Assembly (NCBI GenBank): GCA_902729315.2
Contig: LR746265.1
Location: 1,964,892-2,028,891 of the forward strand
Length of the DNA stretch: 64,000 nucleotides
Direction of reading: 5' to 3'
From: Spirodela intermedia
Taxonomy: Eukaryota > Streptophyta > Magnoliopsida > Alismatales > Araceae
Positions within the stretch are counted from its first letter, which is position 1. Each line of letters begins with the position of its first letter. The notes beneath the pieces are model-generated. The model was not told the origin of the DNA and searched no databases. It saw nothing but the letters and a program-made list of their open reading frames with translations. Below are positions 23,801 through 36,515 of this stretch, in pieces. Made by a program: the position numbers and the translations under genes.

Positions 23801-26800
23801 ATAATTTTGCGCTGAGATTGGAAGCTGTGTCTTTAAATTCCTGCAGTTCAACCTCAAGATCAGCACATTTCTTCTCAAGGTCTTTGAATAGGATGACAGA
23901 GGGTTCACTGGGGGGCCCAGCTCCGACCTCCTTGCTCACCAACCCCTCTGCCGCCTGATGCACTTTTGTCATATATTGAAAAATGTCTGATCCAGGATCG
24001 CTGGAAGAAAATTTACCAAGAAATATCTGAGGTGTACACCCAAGAGAGATTTCGTTTTTGACAATATCCTTCTTTGGTTCCTTCATCTTGATCATAAGTC
24101 CAAGGTTTTCTTCAGTAAGTTCAGTACACTCCCTTTCCAGCTCCTGAATTTTAGCCTTTAAAGTATTTATCTCTCTTGTGAGGTCTGGGGCATTTCCGCT
24201 GCCGGATCCTTGACTCGTGCCCCGAGGATCTTCGAAATCAGGTGATTTCTTCGCCAAATCTACCATGTGTTCATCTTCTGAGGATCTCTTACGCCCAAAC
24301 GTTCCCTCGGAGAAGCTTGTAATCTCCAGCCTCTGCTTCTCAATGGTGTCTTCTAGCTCCTGGAGAATGGAAACCAGTTCAAGGTTGGACTCCTGAGTTT
24401 TCTTTAACTGCAGAGATAAACTGGCATTAGATTCCTTGTGAAATCTCAGCTCGTCCTCCAGCTCCTTCTGCCTGTGGATCTGACCTTCTTGGAGAAATTT
24501 AGACCTCGAAACAGCCTCTGTTGCCTGGAAGTCCTTCATTGATGACCTCAGCCGTTCAATCTCCGACTTCAGGTTGTCTATTTCCATGTGGGCATCTTTG
24601 AGCCCCATCTCAACATCTTCCTGATGCCTTGATTGATCGCTGGATTCTTTCCTCAGTGCTTCAAGATCAGCCTTCAGCTTCCGCGCATTCCTCTCCCACA
24701 ACCTGGCCTCTCCTCGGAGCTCCTCGATTGTTTCTTGGGCAGCCTCGAGGAGTTCCTTTGAAGGATCTCCATTTCGATCTTGCCAACGATTTGGGCCAGC
24801 CCCCTTTGAGTTTAAGAGCGAAGAAGTTGATCTGGAAGCATCCTCTGTGGCAGCACAAGCAGAGCTGCATTGAGAGCCAGAGGAGTCTTGCCTCAGAATT
24901 TGAGAATACGCTCCACTCTGACTGTTCATGGGAGAAAGTTTTGTCCTCCCTATGAAACTCTCTCCTGAGTCCGAGCTTCGATGGGAACCTGATGCTGAGA
25001 GATTCATGTCCTGAAGAAAGAAGAACACAGTGTGTAAAATCCACACTTCTGAGTGTGAAATCCATTAATGGACCATTCTTTTTGTTCATTGAACTTGAAG
25101 AACAAGGTTTTAACAAAGAGTATGTGCATAATATCACCCCACTAATTAGTCACAGCATAATATTATGATACTAGATGATGATGCCGTGTAGAACAATATG
25201 AGCCGTGGGGAGAAGCATTATGAAATAAAGCAAACAGTGTCTTCGTTTCAGAGTCTAGTTGCATGTGACTAACCAGATAAGCTAAAAAATCATGAAAGTT
25301 TTCTTCAAAAATGCTCAATTTTTCCTAGGTGATAGAGAAACCCTCGTGAAACTGAAACCATTAAGCTAATCTACGACATTACTGAGAAACTCTTATGAAA
25401 GAATTGGACTGTCCACCCCAGAAACAACTGGCGGCCAGAGGATTAGGCACAAAGATTTAGTCTCAGATTATGACTCACTTGATATCAGATCATTATAGCA
25501 TCCCTTGTCACGAGCAGACCGGCTTTCGGATTACTCTACCATGTAGACAGCACAAATGGAGTGCATTGACCAAGAAATATCTAACGGTCTGGTACATTGA
25601 GATGGAATCAGGTCATTTAATTCTAAATCAAATAATTGTGAGTAAAATGGAAGCATATGTTTTTACCATAAAACTCAATGAATTCAACGTACGGTTTTTC
25701 CAACTCATTATTTTTCAAGAAGCAAGGAACAGCCAGATCAGCATTATTTGGATGGTGCAGATATCCCAAGAAGGTCATAGGATGGGTTACGACTTGCGAC
25801 AGCAATTTTGGATGATCATGAACTTAATTTTTGGGTAGAATATTTTTCTCAGATGTGGAAATGATACACGGCTTCAAAGCTGAATGAAACCAAAATAAAG
25901 GGTCACGACTTCCACAGATAGCCGAGGAAGAACATGAGAAATGTAAGTTTCTGTGATTCATCTGCTAATCCTAGTTAAAACAATTAAGTAAAGGCTTGTA
26001 GCGAATTCGAAATCTTTTTCTAGGGAAACAGTACTGTTAATTGGACAGGAGAGAATCCCACCTTATGACCAAGCTCATCTGGATAAGGGCTGCCAATCAT
26101 GTGGTTGCTAGAAGAAGATCCAATGCTCCTATTTAGCACAACATCAGATTCATCTGATTTATCGTCCATGTTATCAGTGTCAATATTCATACGTTCATGG
26201 CGGAAGGTTGTCTCTCTCCACTGTCTTCCATCCCTGAGAAATGTAATGGAATAAAATAATAAAATAAAAGGAATAATACACATAATTTAAGTTTCATCGT
26301 GGAACCTTCAGAGAATAAAGAACCTGAATTTCATTATCGGAGTGATGCATTCAACACTGAGCTGAAAATCACAAAGGAAAGAACAATCACCACAAGGTTC
26401 CTGGACAGCCGGCCAACTGGCTTTGTAAATTATGTCCATACTATTAAAAAAAATCAGCAACTAAGAAAGCCAAAATTCAGTGGATGTCAAGAGACAGAGA
26501 GGTAGAATGTATAATATGTATAATATTGCGTGATTGTTGTGAAGTGGTCATGATTAGACAAGAAAATCTAACAGAAATCAAAATAAGAGACATTCCATTA
26601 AAACATAGTATTACCAGCAAAATTGCACCCTCACTGAATTTTGTTAATGGTAAAGAGACGGGAACAGCATCTCTTGGAGTAATATGATCTGATAGATTCA
26701 AGGTGGCCTCTCCAAGAATACTAGTCCTTGTTGAACCCTACAGCCAAACACCGATCGGCATGATTAAACTCGTGAAGCCAGGGAGCATTGGCAGCATACA

Positions 26801-27600
26801 TCAGATATCAGAGGATTTTGTGTTCAGACCATAGAAACAACAAACTTGAAGATACAGTCTTCGAGCTCTTTTGGAGAATAATATTGAGGCAAACATTTGC
26901 ATTCTGAGAAAACCTCAGTCCATTGGCATTTTCCATTGCGCACCAGAGCTTTGCTAGTCTTCCCAATAGTCTTTCCACTTGCCACAGAGACGAGAGAAAT
27001 AAACAGTTTATCCCATCCTTTCGGAACCTGGTACAATTAATCAACCCATTATATATTATACATGGTAGATTAATAGGAATGGGAGAGAGACAACGAATCT
27101 ATCACCAAAGAAAGAGATTCGCTTCTCAGAACTCAACAATGTGTTTCGTCTGATCACGATGGAATGTAATCAAAAGAAAAAGCGGCAAAGATTCTTGTGT
27201 TTTACTTACATTTTGTCTTCCAAAAATGGCCAGTGCTTTGAACATGATCAAGGTCACCAAATTTCTCAAGTTCATTGAAAGAACAGAACTCACCGGACAG
27301 AGCGTAAAATAAATAAAAGGAGAAGACGACCAGGGAACCCATCCAAGCCCGGGAGTAGAAGTAACAATTGGAAAGAAGAAGAAACCCCCAGCATTGACGG
27401 CACTGTAGTCTCGAGAGAAAAACCACGAGAAAACCCAAACATAAAATTTGTTTTCGGAATTTCGCGTCAGAAATTCGTAGCCTAGGCATGAAGCCTCGTT
27501 CCTATATACGTGAAATTACCTGAGAAACCTGGAGATGGGAGAACTTGAATTCGATGTTATCCCCTGCTTTCCCAGGCCTGTGCCTGTTCAACTTGAACAT
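20843..27600 (-). CDS. NT-C2 domain coiled-coil protein (myosin-heavy-chain-like)
   Basis: Eight exons (minus order): 27520-27600, 26830-27027, 26615-26737, 26324-26361, 26062-26233, 21543-25010, 21172-21311, 20843-21065; total 1480 residues. Residues 1 to about 145 form an NT-C2 (EEIG1/EHBP1-type) domain: MFKLNRHRPGKAGDNIEFKF, VPKGWDKLFISLVSVASGKT, GEATLNLSDH, and a VECITPI end encoded by a 38-nt exon. An acidic/Ser-rich linker follows, then over 1100 residues of near-continuous heptad coiled coil rich in Glu, Lys, Leu and Gln, mostly from a single 3468-nt exon. The family (Arabidopsis At5g52280/At1g63300 type) is annotated as myosin-heavy-chain-related, but there is no motor domain. NT-C2 domains bind membranes, and a tethering or scaffolding role is inferred. 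The start is at the conserved MFKL. Confidence 0.93.
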
Positions 27601-29018
27601 CCTCCCCCACTTAACTCCTCTCCTTCCCCCCTCCCCTAATTTCCTCCCCCGTCCAGACCTCCGGGAATCGGCGGAGATCCAGCTGTCTTCACAGTGACAG
27701 AAGTGGAGAAAGGAACCAGGGGCATTAGCTGCCTTGTGAGCTCAGCTAGAGGCATGTGGAAGACGGGAGAGAAGTAGGCCAGGTTGCATTGTCAAGGGGG
27801 GCCTCCGTCTCCTCGTTCTCTCTCTCCCTCTCTCTCTTCTCCTCTCCTTCTCTCCGTCGCTCTCTCCGTTTCGAATCGACCCCATCACTATCTGTTTTCT
27901 CTCTCCCTCTTTCACGCCGTTTTGGCGTTTCGTCGGTTAGAGAGGGTGTGTGCTCGAGACAGTGCGTGAGAGAGCGAGGGCGGCTGACCCGATCAGGAAT
28001 CCGGTCACCGCTCTCGTATGGCCATCCACGAGACTAACTGTTGATCGTATCACCGCTAACCTCGTTGACTGTTAAGTAAGCTGCTGCCAAGTCATTAAGG
28101 CAACCCGTTAGCTTCCGAGCTTCGACGAGAAAAAGGGGGGTAAAAAAGAAATCAGATTCGATCTCAACTTTCCATAAAGAGGAGGGTTTATATGAAAAAC
28201 GTGACGCGGATATCATCACTGGCCCGTGATCCCAGAAAACAGATCTTTTCTCATTCGACTCCATCGGAACGGATCCGATTAAAATCCGATAAAGAACAGA
28301 CACATCGGACCACGCGCGGTTCGCACGTGCCCGACTCGTTCTCTTCTTACAATTTAAGAGATGCGTGCCCAACTCTCACGTGGCGTCATCTCCGCCCTTC
28401 ATCACTCTCCGAGAGGTGGAGAAGGGGGTGACGGGCTGGTGGGCTTCATAATGGTCTGGCTCAAAGCCCATTTTTCGCTCTCCTCTCCGGGCCCAAAATC
28501 AAGTCAAACTGGATGAAAGACGGCACCTAAGCCATGAATATTATTCATACCTACCGGAAATAGTAGAGAGAGAGAGAGTGAACACAGGCGCACAAAGTAT
28601 TAAAAGTGATCTCATACTAGAGCGAAACAGAGGGCTGACTAATGACCAGAGGTGGGGGAGCTGCCAGTTTGACGTGAGCGGCCCACACAACCTGGAGTAG
28701 GTTCTTGGCGGGCCATCTACGTTACATCATCCTTGACATTTGTTTCAGCGGCGACGTCGCCGGAGCCGAGCAGGGTTTGGTGGGGGTTGGCGAGGCGGAC
28801 GAAACAACCGCCTCGCTAACTTCGGTGGGGTGGGGGGCGGAGAGGGAAGGCAGACTTCCTTCTTCCTCCTCGTTTCATACGGTGCGGATAAGATACCAGG
28901 ATTCATACGAAGTCGACTAGGGGGGTCCCCGGTTCTCCTTCCCCAAGGCCTCTCCCACCTTTTAATGGCTGCTTCCGCCCTCTCGTGGGGTGTGACATTT
29001 ATGTGGAGGAAGATGGGT

Positions 29019-29049
<31 letters not shown>

Positions 29050-29380
29050 GACCAGCTTACTCGCAGAAAGAGAGAGAGAAGGATGGTGAGAACAGAGGTG
29101 CAGAGCGCGAGGGGGGCCATGAAGATTGGATGGTGAGATGCAGGGGTGTACCTGGAGTTGAATGCTTCAGAGCGGTCTTCGCTGACACCTCTGCTGGCTC
29201 TCCTTGAAGGCATCCCGTCCATACACCTGCTCTCTCTCTCCCCTCTCTCTCTACCAGTCCCAAACCAACCCTCACCGGCCGATAGAAACTCTTTCTCCCT
29301 CGTCTCCACCGGGGCAACCGGGGCAACCGGGCACAGTGAAAGTGTTTCTGCTCATTCTTCTCTCCCGGCACAGCGGCGGC
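27601..29380. other. Divergent spacer between coiled-coil and CYP86A genes
   Basis: A 1.78-kb spacer between divergently transcribed genes. It holds CT-rich tracts near 27815-27860, short GA tracts near 28567-28579, a long (GA)n at 29020-29048, and the CYP86A leader with three tandem GGGGCAACC-like units near 29311-29330. No coding sequence is supported. The reading frame of CYP86A is open upstream of its ATG but has no ATG there. Confidence 0.5.
29020..29048. repeat. (AG)n microsatellite upstream of CYP86A
   Basis: About 29 bases of AG repeat, with further GA-rich DNA at 29066-29081. It lies about 330-360 bases upstream of the CYP86A start codon, in the presumed promoter or 5'UTR. Confidence 0.9.
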
Positions 29381-30952
29381 ATGGAGACCTTCACGGCGGT
29401 GCTGATGCTCCTGCCAGCGGCGGCGTACATGGTCTGGTTCATCGGCATGTCCCGCAGGCTGAGAGGGCCCAGGGTGTGGCCCCTCCTCGGCAGCCTCCCC
29501 GGACTGGTCGAAAACTACCACCGCTTGCACGACTGGATCACCGAGAACCTCCGCGCCAGCGGCGGCACGTACCAGACCTGCGTCTGCGCCGTGCCCGGGA
29601 TGGCACGGCGGCAGGGCCTCGTCACCGTGACCTGCGACCCCAGAAACCTGGAGCACATCCTCAAGCTCCGCTTCGATAACTACCCAAAGGGCCCGTCTTG
29701 GCACGCCGCCTTCCACGACCTCCTCGGCGACGGCATCTTCAACTCCGACGGCGAGACATGGCGGTTCCAGCGGAAGACGGCGGCGCTGGAGTTCACCACC
29801 CGCACCCTCCGCCAGGCCATGGCCCGGTGGGTGTCCCGCGCCATCGAGCTCCGGCTCTGCCCCATCCTCGACTCGGCCCGCGCCGCCGGCTCCGCCGTGG
29901 ACCTCCAGGACCTCCTCCTCCGCCTCACCTTCGACAACATCTGCGGGCTCACCTTCGGCAGGGACCCGGAGACTCTCTCCGCCGCTCTCCCCGAGAACCG
30001 ATTCGCCACCGCCTTCGACCAGGCCACGGAAGCCTCCCTGCACCGTTTCATCCTCCCTGAGTTCCTGTGGAAGCTCCGGCGGCGCCTGCGGCTGGGAATG
30101 GAGGCGCGCTTGACCGACAGCCTGGGCCTCATCCACGAGTACCTCTCCGAGGTGGTGGCAGCGCGGAAGCTGGAGCTGGCCCGCCATGGCGACGACAACC
30201 TCCTATCGCGGTTCATCAAGAAGAGCGACTACTCCGACGACTTCCTCCGGCAGGTCGCCCTCAACTTCATCCTCGCCGGCCGCGATACCTCCTCGGCGGC
30301 GCTTTGCTGGTTCTTCTGGCTCGTCATCCGGCACCCCGCCGTGGAGGAGAAGATCGTGGCGGAGATGTGCAGCGTCCTCCGGGAGACCCGCGGCGGGGAC
30401 GTCGCGCGGTGGTTTGACGCGCCGCTGGGGTACGAGGAAGCTGACCAGCTGGTGTACCTAAAGGCGGCGCTGACGGAGACGCTGCGGCTGTACCCTTCGG
30501 TGCCGGAGGACTCGAAGCAGGCGGCGGAGGACGACGTGCTCCCCGACGGGACTTTCGTGCCGGGGGGCTCGTCGGTGACCTACTCCATCTACGCCGCCGG
30601 GAGGATGAAGTCAGTGTGGGGTTGTGATTGCATGGACTTTCGACCGGAGAGGTGGCTGGCGGCGGACGGGAAGACGTTCGAGGCGGCGGAGTCGTTCAAG
30701 TTCGTGGCGTTCAACGGCGGCCCGAGGGTCTGCCTGGGGAAGGACCTGGCGTACCTGCAGATGAAGTCCATCGCCGCCGCCGTGCTGCTCCGCCACCGCC
30801 TCGTCCTGGTCCCCGGCCACCGGGTGGAACAGAAGATGTCGCTCATCCTGTTCATGAAGCAAGGGCTCCTGGTGAACGTAGACCGCCGGGACCTAGCGGC
30901 GGGGGCGGCGGCGGCGGGCGAAGCTCCTGGTGGTGGGTTTAGTCGAGGATAA
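29381..30952 (+). CDS. CYP86A: Cytochrome P450, CYP86A subfamily fatty-acid omega-hydroxylase
   Basis: Intronless, 523 residues. An N-terminal membrane anchor (about 4-22) is followed by the CYP86A signature [16 protein letters not shown]450 hallmarks are visible: I-helix AGRDTSS (about residues 300-306), ExxR as ETLR (about 365), PERW (FRPERW) and the heme-binding loop [12 protein letters not shown] with the axial Cys near residue 450. Close resemblance runs the whole length, including [26 protein letters not shown] and [14 protein letters not shown]86A enzymes hydroxylate the terminal carbon of C12-C18 fatty acids in the ER, supplying omega-hydroxy acids for cutin and suberin. The tail after about 500 is a Gly/Ala-rich extension not typical of the family. 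High GC3. The exact CYP86A number cannot be assigned without alignment. Confidence 0.96.
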   Translation: METFTAVLMLLPAAAYMVWFIGMSRRLRGPRVWPLLGSLPGLVENYHRLHDWITENLRASGGTYQTCVCAVPGMARRQGLVTVTCDPRNLEHILKLRFDNYPKGPSWHAAFHDLLGDGIFNSDGETWRFQRKTAALEFTTRTLRQAMARWVSRAIELRLCPILDSARAAGSAVDLQDLLLRLTFDNICGLTFGRDPETLSAALPENRFATAFDQATEASLHRFILPEFLWKLRRRLRLGMEARLTDSLGLIHEYLSEVVAARKLELARHGDDNLLSRFIKKSDYSDDFLRQVALNFILAGRDTSSAALCWFFWLVIRHPAVEEKIVAEMCSVLRETRGGDVARWFDAPLGYEEADQLVYLKAALTETLRLYPSVPEDSKQAAEDDVLPDGTFVPGGSSVTYSIYAAGRMKSVWGCDCMDFRPERWLAADGKTFEAAESFKFVAFNGGPRVCLGKDLAYLQMKSIAAAVLLRHRLVLVPGHRVEQKMSLILFMKQGLLVNVDRRDLAAGAAAAGEAPGGGFSRG

Positions 30953-31259
30953 GGGAGCTAGTCGTGTAGCAAATTATAACGAGCTCAGGTATAAAAGACA
31001 ACTTCTGCAGGGTATAGATGATGAGGTCAACCTACTACCACCTGATGCACAGCATATCGTCCTCATACACAACAGGGAGAGCCATGGTTCCACTGAATAC
31101 CCAAGAGATCCTCATACACACTCGCACGAATGATGCCATCTTCGTCTACGTATGGGAATTTTTTTAAACACCCAAAGTTTCAGAGTTATCAGACATAGTT
31201 TCCCAAAACTCCAGGGAACTGCAGATGGGCAGAGATATAGCCGCGAGAGGTCCCCGGGC
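30953..31259. other. Short spacer between convergent genes
   Basis: Only 307 bases separate the CYP86A stop from the SDR stop, so their 3'UTRs must abut or overlap. No other feature is seen. Confidence 0.7.
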
Positions 31260-34200
31260 TCAGCCGACCAAGGCCATGCTGAAATCCCAAAGCTTTTTTG
31301 CCAAATCGGGGTCTGTAGCTTTGGCATTCGGGGAGGCTAAGTTGCTGTTTTCAAAGTATTTTCCGCTGACTCCCTGGACCTGGGGATTCAACGCAACGTA
31401 GCATGTTGTTGCAGCCCCCTGTTGAAAGAAACCCAGAGATATAAGCAGGGGGCTCCCCGGAGGCAGCCCATGAAATGACACGAGTCCATGAATCAACTAA
31501 ATCGGATCATTCGGAGTTGTTTGCTTGAAGATTTCGAGGAAAAATGTGTTTCTAATATGCTCCGAATATAATTTCACAGTAGGATTTTGGCTCACCTGCT
31601 GAACATTCTTGAGCACCAACCGCCCTATTTTCCTCACAAGTACTGAAACAGAAATTTCTTCTATATTAGCCCATGAATAGTATCTGGGGAAGCAAGTGCT
31701 CATTCTTCCAAATAGCGAATTAAGTAAACAATTAAAAATCCGTATAGGACTGCTCAGTGTAGGAATAATTAGAACAGCACAATCTGAGATTGGTCAAATA
31801 AAATCTGAGCCAAACTATGTTGAAGAATGGATTCTTTCCAATTCAGGAATTGACTAGTCACGCCTCATCTTGATTCATCTTCCCCTGTACAGGAAGAAAT
31901 AGGCACAAATTTTCTCTCAGCTAATCATTAGGCATGTGCATCCCCGTTTCATCTCGCCTGACTCATTAGATTTTAACCATAATTAATGATCCTGAAGAAG
32001 TCGTCAGCAAAGGAGAACTTGTTTTCATTTTTCAACAAAATGTGTAGAACGGATGAGATACTCATACCAAGTCAATCCGAAATTTGAAAGTGACAGAGTA
32101 GTAAAGAAGAAATATCAAAACAATAGTAAATCGGTTGCAGCACGAACCAAGCTGAAAAAAACTTGAAATGTATCATTTGATCATCATCTGTATCCGCTCT
32201 CCGTTTGCTAGGACTTGTTATGTTTGTCGTCTACCAGAACGGAGGAGGAAATTAAGCTAATATTTAATGATATTTTACAGGTTTCTCAAAGACAAGGCAA
32301 AAAGTCGGCTTTTCTGCGGCATGTTCTCCATCTGCTGTATAATTTATAGTACTGGATAACAATTGAAAAATCGTATCTTTCTGGGTCACCATACTTTTGC
32401 AGATGTGCAAAAGTTTCTTCTAAATATCTAGATTCAATTGTCTCCGATAGCGGACTCTACATAGCCATGAACCAACTCCAGAACTGGGTTCCAAGTGTCT
32501 TCCATACCGGTTGCCAGTTCAGAGCATAAATACTTCATCAGCGTCGGAGACAAACATCAAACCAGATTCAAATACCAGAGACCCATTATGTTCTATAAAA
32601 TCAAATCACGAAAGTATAATATATAGAATTTTAAATGTGAAGTGCAATCAAAGATGCCAATGAAAGACATTCTAAGACATCACAATTTTAAACATCTCTA
32701 TGGTTACGAAAGGTTTCCCTCGGAAATCACCATTTCTGACATGGGTATGTTTTTCCCTTCAGCTTCATATGTTAAGTGGGATCCACGGTTCTACTAATAT
32801 AAAGAAGGGAAAAAGGACTATTATAGAAGTTGATCGTATAAATAAGAAAGAAAGAAAGAGCGAGTCATCTTACAGTCAACAAAACTATGATATCTTAGAA
32901 GATTTGTGAAGATCGTCCCGGGATGTAGAGAATTAGCAGTTATCTTCGTCCCCCTTTCCTGCATATATTAAAACCAGTGCTAAAAACAACATTTTATCCG
33001 ACTAGCAGGTTCAGCGGCAGGATATCTTAACTCGATAATTCTAGGTTACTGAGTACAGGAAAATTATCCTCAATAGCAAAACAAGGAACCTCGCTGAACA
33101 GAAGACACTCAATGTGACTAGTGTTGAAGTTGAACATCAATGAGCACCTCGTTAATAGGCGAAAATTATCTGATTTTCAGGCAACGAAAGAAGCCCACAA
33201 AAAATACCTTGAAGCGACGGGAAAGCTCATTTGCATGTAATATATTGGCAAGCTTTGATTGACCATAAGCGCATATTGTGTTAAATCTGTAAAAATCGAA
33301 TAATAGTGATGTTTCTCGAGGTCTTCATCCGTACAAATATAAATATATGAACCAGAAAACAGGCTAACAGAGTTATACCCTGATGGATCGTTGATCTTAT
33401 CAAATCGAACTCCTCCAGAGTATGCAAATTTATGTGCCTCAGATGAAACATTCACAATTCTTCCTTCAATACTGGAATTACGAGATGTACTTTCCATATT
33501 CTCCAATAGAAGATTAGTCAAGAGAAAATGGCCTGAAAAAAATTGCAAATCTCATCTCTCTCTCCATAATTTACTGACCAAAATATTATCTAAAAACTAC
33601 AACCTGAACACTTTGTTTTATGATATGTGACGTATTAGAGATATCAAAAAGTCAAACTCAAAACCAATTAGCTACAGTCGACCATCTTTACAATCATGGG
33701 TTTATTTCTATGATGAAAAATGAGTGACTACTTTTAACACTCCCACTCATACGCGAGCTAATGTTTTGACTTTTGTTATGCAGACGACATAAATGACACT
33801 ACGTCTAACGAAAGAGTAATCATGTCAGCGTCTTGGTGTCATCCAAGTAAGACCTACCCTGTCTTCATAATCATGTTTCTATAATAAACAATAAGGGAAA
33901 ATTCTTAGCACTAATTACAAGCACATTTTTTGCGCAAAACAATAGGATTATCAAATTTTATTTTCTTCTTTCTAGAAGAAACAGCTTCTCCCAACTTGTG
34001 ATAGATTCTATGTTCCTTGTAGATCTATTTACAAGAGCTGACAATCTAGTAAATTAGAAACTTACAGCTTGTTTCTCTGAAAGTGGATGGAAACTTCTAG
34101 CTTTTAACAGGGAATTCTTCTTTTATTAGAAACATCCATGACCAAACACTTTACTTTGATAAAAACATCCATACCCAAGAAATATCATTCATTACTTCAC

Positions 34201-36515
34201 AGAAACTACGAAAAGATCATATCTAGCACTTGGTGTTACGAGATACAGCAGAAGCAAGAAAGGGAAAAACTGACTTAGCCCTTCTCAGGGCAGTACACCA
34301 GTATTTATATTGGCGTCTAATAAACCTTTCCGGTATTACGGAAAGGTCTAATAATGGGAACACGAAAAAGGGAAAATACATCTAATAATAGGACAGAAAG
34401 GAAAAATAGAAGTAAAGCCTAATATAGAAGACTTGTTCTGCGTAACACTTGGTTAAATATCGTGCTCCTTGAGTTCCTTCGGAATTTCAGCAAGACCATC
34501 AATAGCATGAAATGACATCACCACCTGTTTTCTTCCCTATGATACTCTCCGTTCATCTGAGAAGGCACTTATGAGATCCCTAGCCCACTATTGGAAAATT
34601 CCCTTAGAAAGCATCAGAATTCTAACCCACGATCTCTAACACCTTCCATGAATAGCCAGATCCTAAATGGGTAATCCCCCTAACATATATTGTCACACAG
34701 TGGAGAGTCACATATACCCCAAGCCCAAGAATGTTTGGGGGTAATAAATTTGCAGGATGATGCCATTGGACCGCTTCCCCTAGAAGGCAGGTATGGGCTA
34801 GAACAATGATGGCTTGCCCAGTTTAGAATCACGGACCAGAGGGGAGAGTAATGAAAATCTTTCTTCTTCGAAAGGTTTGAACTTCGTAAAAGGAGAACAA
34901 TGAAAAAATTCAAAATGTTATCTAACGATGGCCATCTGAGCCCTTCATAAACCTTTGTTGTGATTCTTACTGATCTTTTTCCTATTACTTGAGAAAAAAA
35001 GGAGAAAATAACTAGCGGGTCATGGTTATTTAGAAAAAAAAACTCTCAATCGGACTGCTGATATGTAACCTGTCTAAAAATACCCCACAGGCCGAGCATA
35101 AAAAAGTCGACTGCGACAGAATAATAAATGCATACCAACATGGTTCGTCGCAAACTGCAATTCTAAACCGTCCACTGAGAGTAAAAAAGGACTCGCCATA
35201 ATTCCTGCATTGTTACTTCAGACAAAGATCAAATAAATTATTAAACATTTCCGATGGTGATGATGAAATGAACCAGTCTACGTTTGACAATATTCTAAAG
35301 AGATGAAGAGTGATGCGAACTCTAAGGAAGTTATCTTACATGAGAATGTTGAGCGGTAGATTCAACAAGAGGAATTCTGAGGCAAATTTCCTCACAGATG
35401 CGAAAGAGCTGAGGTCTAGCTCCAAAACATCAACTTTTGCAGTAGGGGTCTCCTTGAGAATTAATTCTTTGACATTTGCACCAGAAGACAAATTTCTCAC
35501 AGCCATAATTACATGAACACCACGAAGTGCAAGAACTCTTGCAGTTTCAGCCCCAATGCCACCTGATGCTCCTGATTAAAAAAAACAAGATGATTAACGT
35601 AAACACCAGAAATAAACTCCAATAGAATTGAGCTCAACTATCTCCTAGAAGCATGAGATAATCCTTCATAGTTGACGTACGTGAAAAAATAAGAAAAATG
35701 ATTAACGGAACAGTGCATCGATTTTTATATCTTTTCTTTATTCTCAAAGGAGTAGTGGCAGCAGTATTCCGTTCGATCTGCATGGCAATTTAGACAAATA
35801 AACATTCTACACAGATAAGCACAACATGCTCTATCATGAACACATTTCTAACAGTGCTGAATCTTACTTCTATTCTGCCACACCAAAGTGACAAGAAGTA
35901 CACCGGAAGTAATGTCAACTTCACAACACGAGGCGACCGAGAGGCTTCCAAAGAATTTTTTTCTGGGATCTTACCCAATAATTTAATCGTAAAGAAAGCA
36001 GCTGAACATAGTTCGCGAGGGGATTCACAGGTGGCTTTAACCCTTCACAACAACGCAAATTTCCACAATTTGGCAAGAGCCGATGTAAACAGAGCTGAAA
36101 AAAGTAAGATCCACAACCAAAAATACACGGAGACGCGCTAGCAGATGCGAAACAAATCTGGCATGCGACAACAGAAAGCACAAACTGAACGCCAAGAATT
36201 AGCCCCTCAAGTAAACGGTTCGAGGAACACCGCGGCTAAAACCATGAACAGATTAGTTCGAAATAAGGTAACCTTCGATCTCCGAGAGAATTCACACCGT
36301 TCGAGTCCCGTAGTAAGTAATCATGCAAAAGTAACGACCCGAGGAATAAACCAAAAAACCATACTGATACAAGAACATAAACACACACAAGAAACACAGA
36401 GCCCGGGACCTGTGACGATGGCCGTAAGACCGCTTCCATCTATCCCTTGCGTGACATCCTCTGCCGTCGACTTGGATGAGAAACCCGAAGGACCCGTCCT
36501 GCTAAACGGCCACAT
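31260..36515 (-). CDS. TIC32-like short-chain dehydrogenase/reductase
   Basis: Eight exons (minus order): 36410-36515, 35340-35571, 35136-35215, 33379-33532, 33208-33286, 32874-32958, 31596-31642, 31260-31418; phases add up to 313 residues. It starts [14 protein letters not shown], as in TIC32 relatives. The Rossmann fold shows TGASGGIG (35-42, NAD(P)H binding), NNAG (114-117), the catalytic Ser in NVSSEAHKF (about 169-170) and Y198-GQS-K202. Late blocks [17 protein letters not shown] and [20 protein letters not shown] are family-typical. TIC32 is an NADPH-dependent, calmodulin-binding SDR at the chloroplast inner envelope, associated with protein import. Plants have several paralogues, some of other function, so the plastid role here is inferred. 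Intron 3 (33533-35135) contains a solo LTR at 34234-34447. Confidence 0.92.
34234..34447 (-). mobile_element. Solo LTR (214 bp) in SDR intron 3
   Basis: The element begins TGTTACG and ends CGTAACA, a perfect 7-bp inverted terminal repeat of the TG...CA type. It is flanked on both sides by a perfect 5-bp target-site duplication CTTGG (34229-34233 and 34448-34452). A TATA-like TATAAATA reads on the minus strand (34302-34309), suggesting that orientation. An internal 8-bp stem (CCTTTCCG/CGGAAAGG, 34325-34346) is present. There is no internal retrotransposon region, so it is most simply a solo LTR left by recombination; a MITE-like non-autonomous element with 5-bp duplication is the alternative. 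Confidence 0.8.

Noticed and set aside
29057-30187. Long minus-strand frame opposite CYP86A
   Set aside because: Shadow of the GC-rich CYP86A coding sequence; similar antisense frames also occur opposite NCS1 and MurE.
6765-30952. Dioxygenase plus P450 as a biosynthetic gene cluster
   Set aside because: They are over 20 kb apart with unrelated genes between, and CYP86A is a cutin/suberin enzyme; no shared pathway is indicated.
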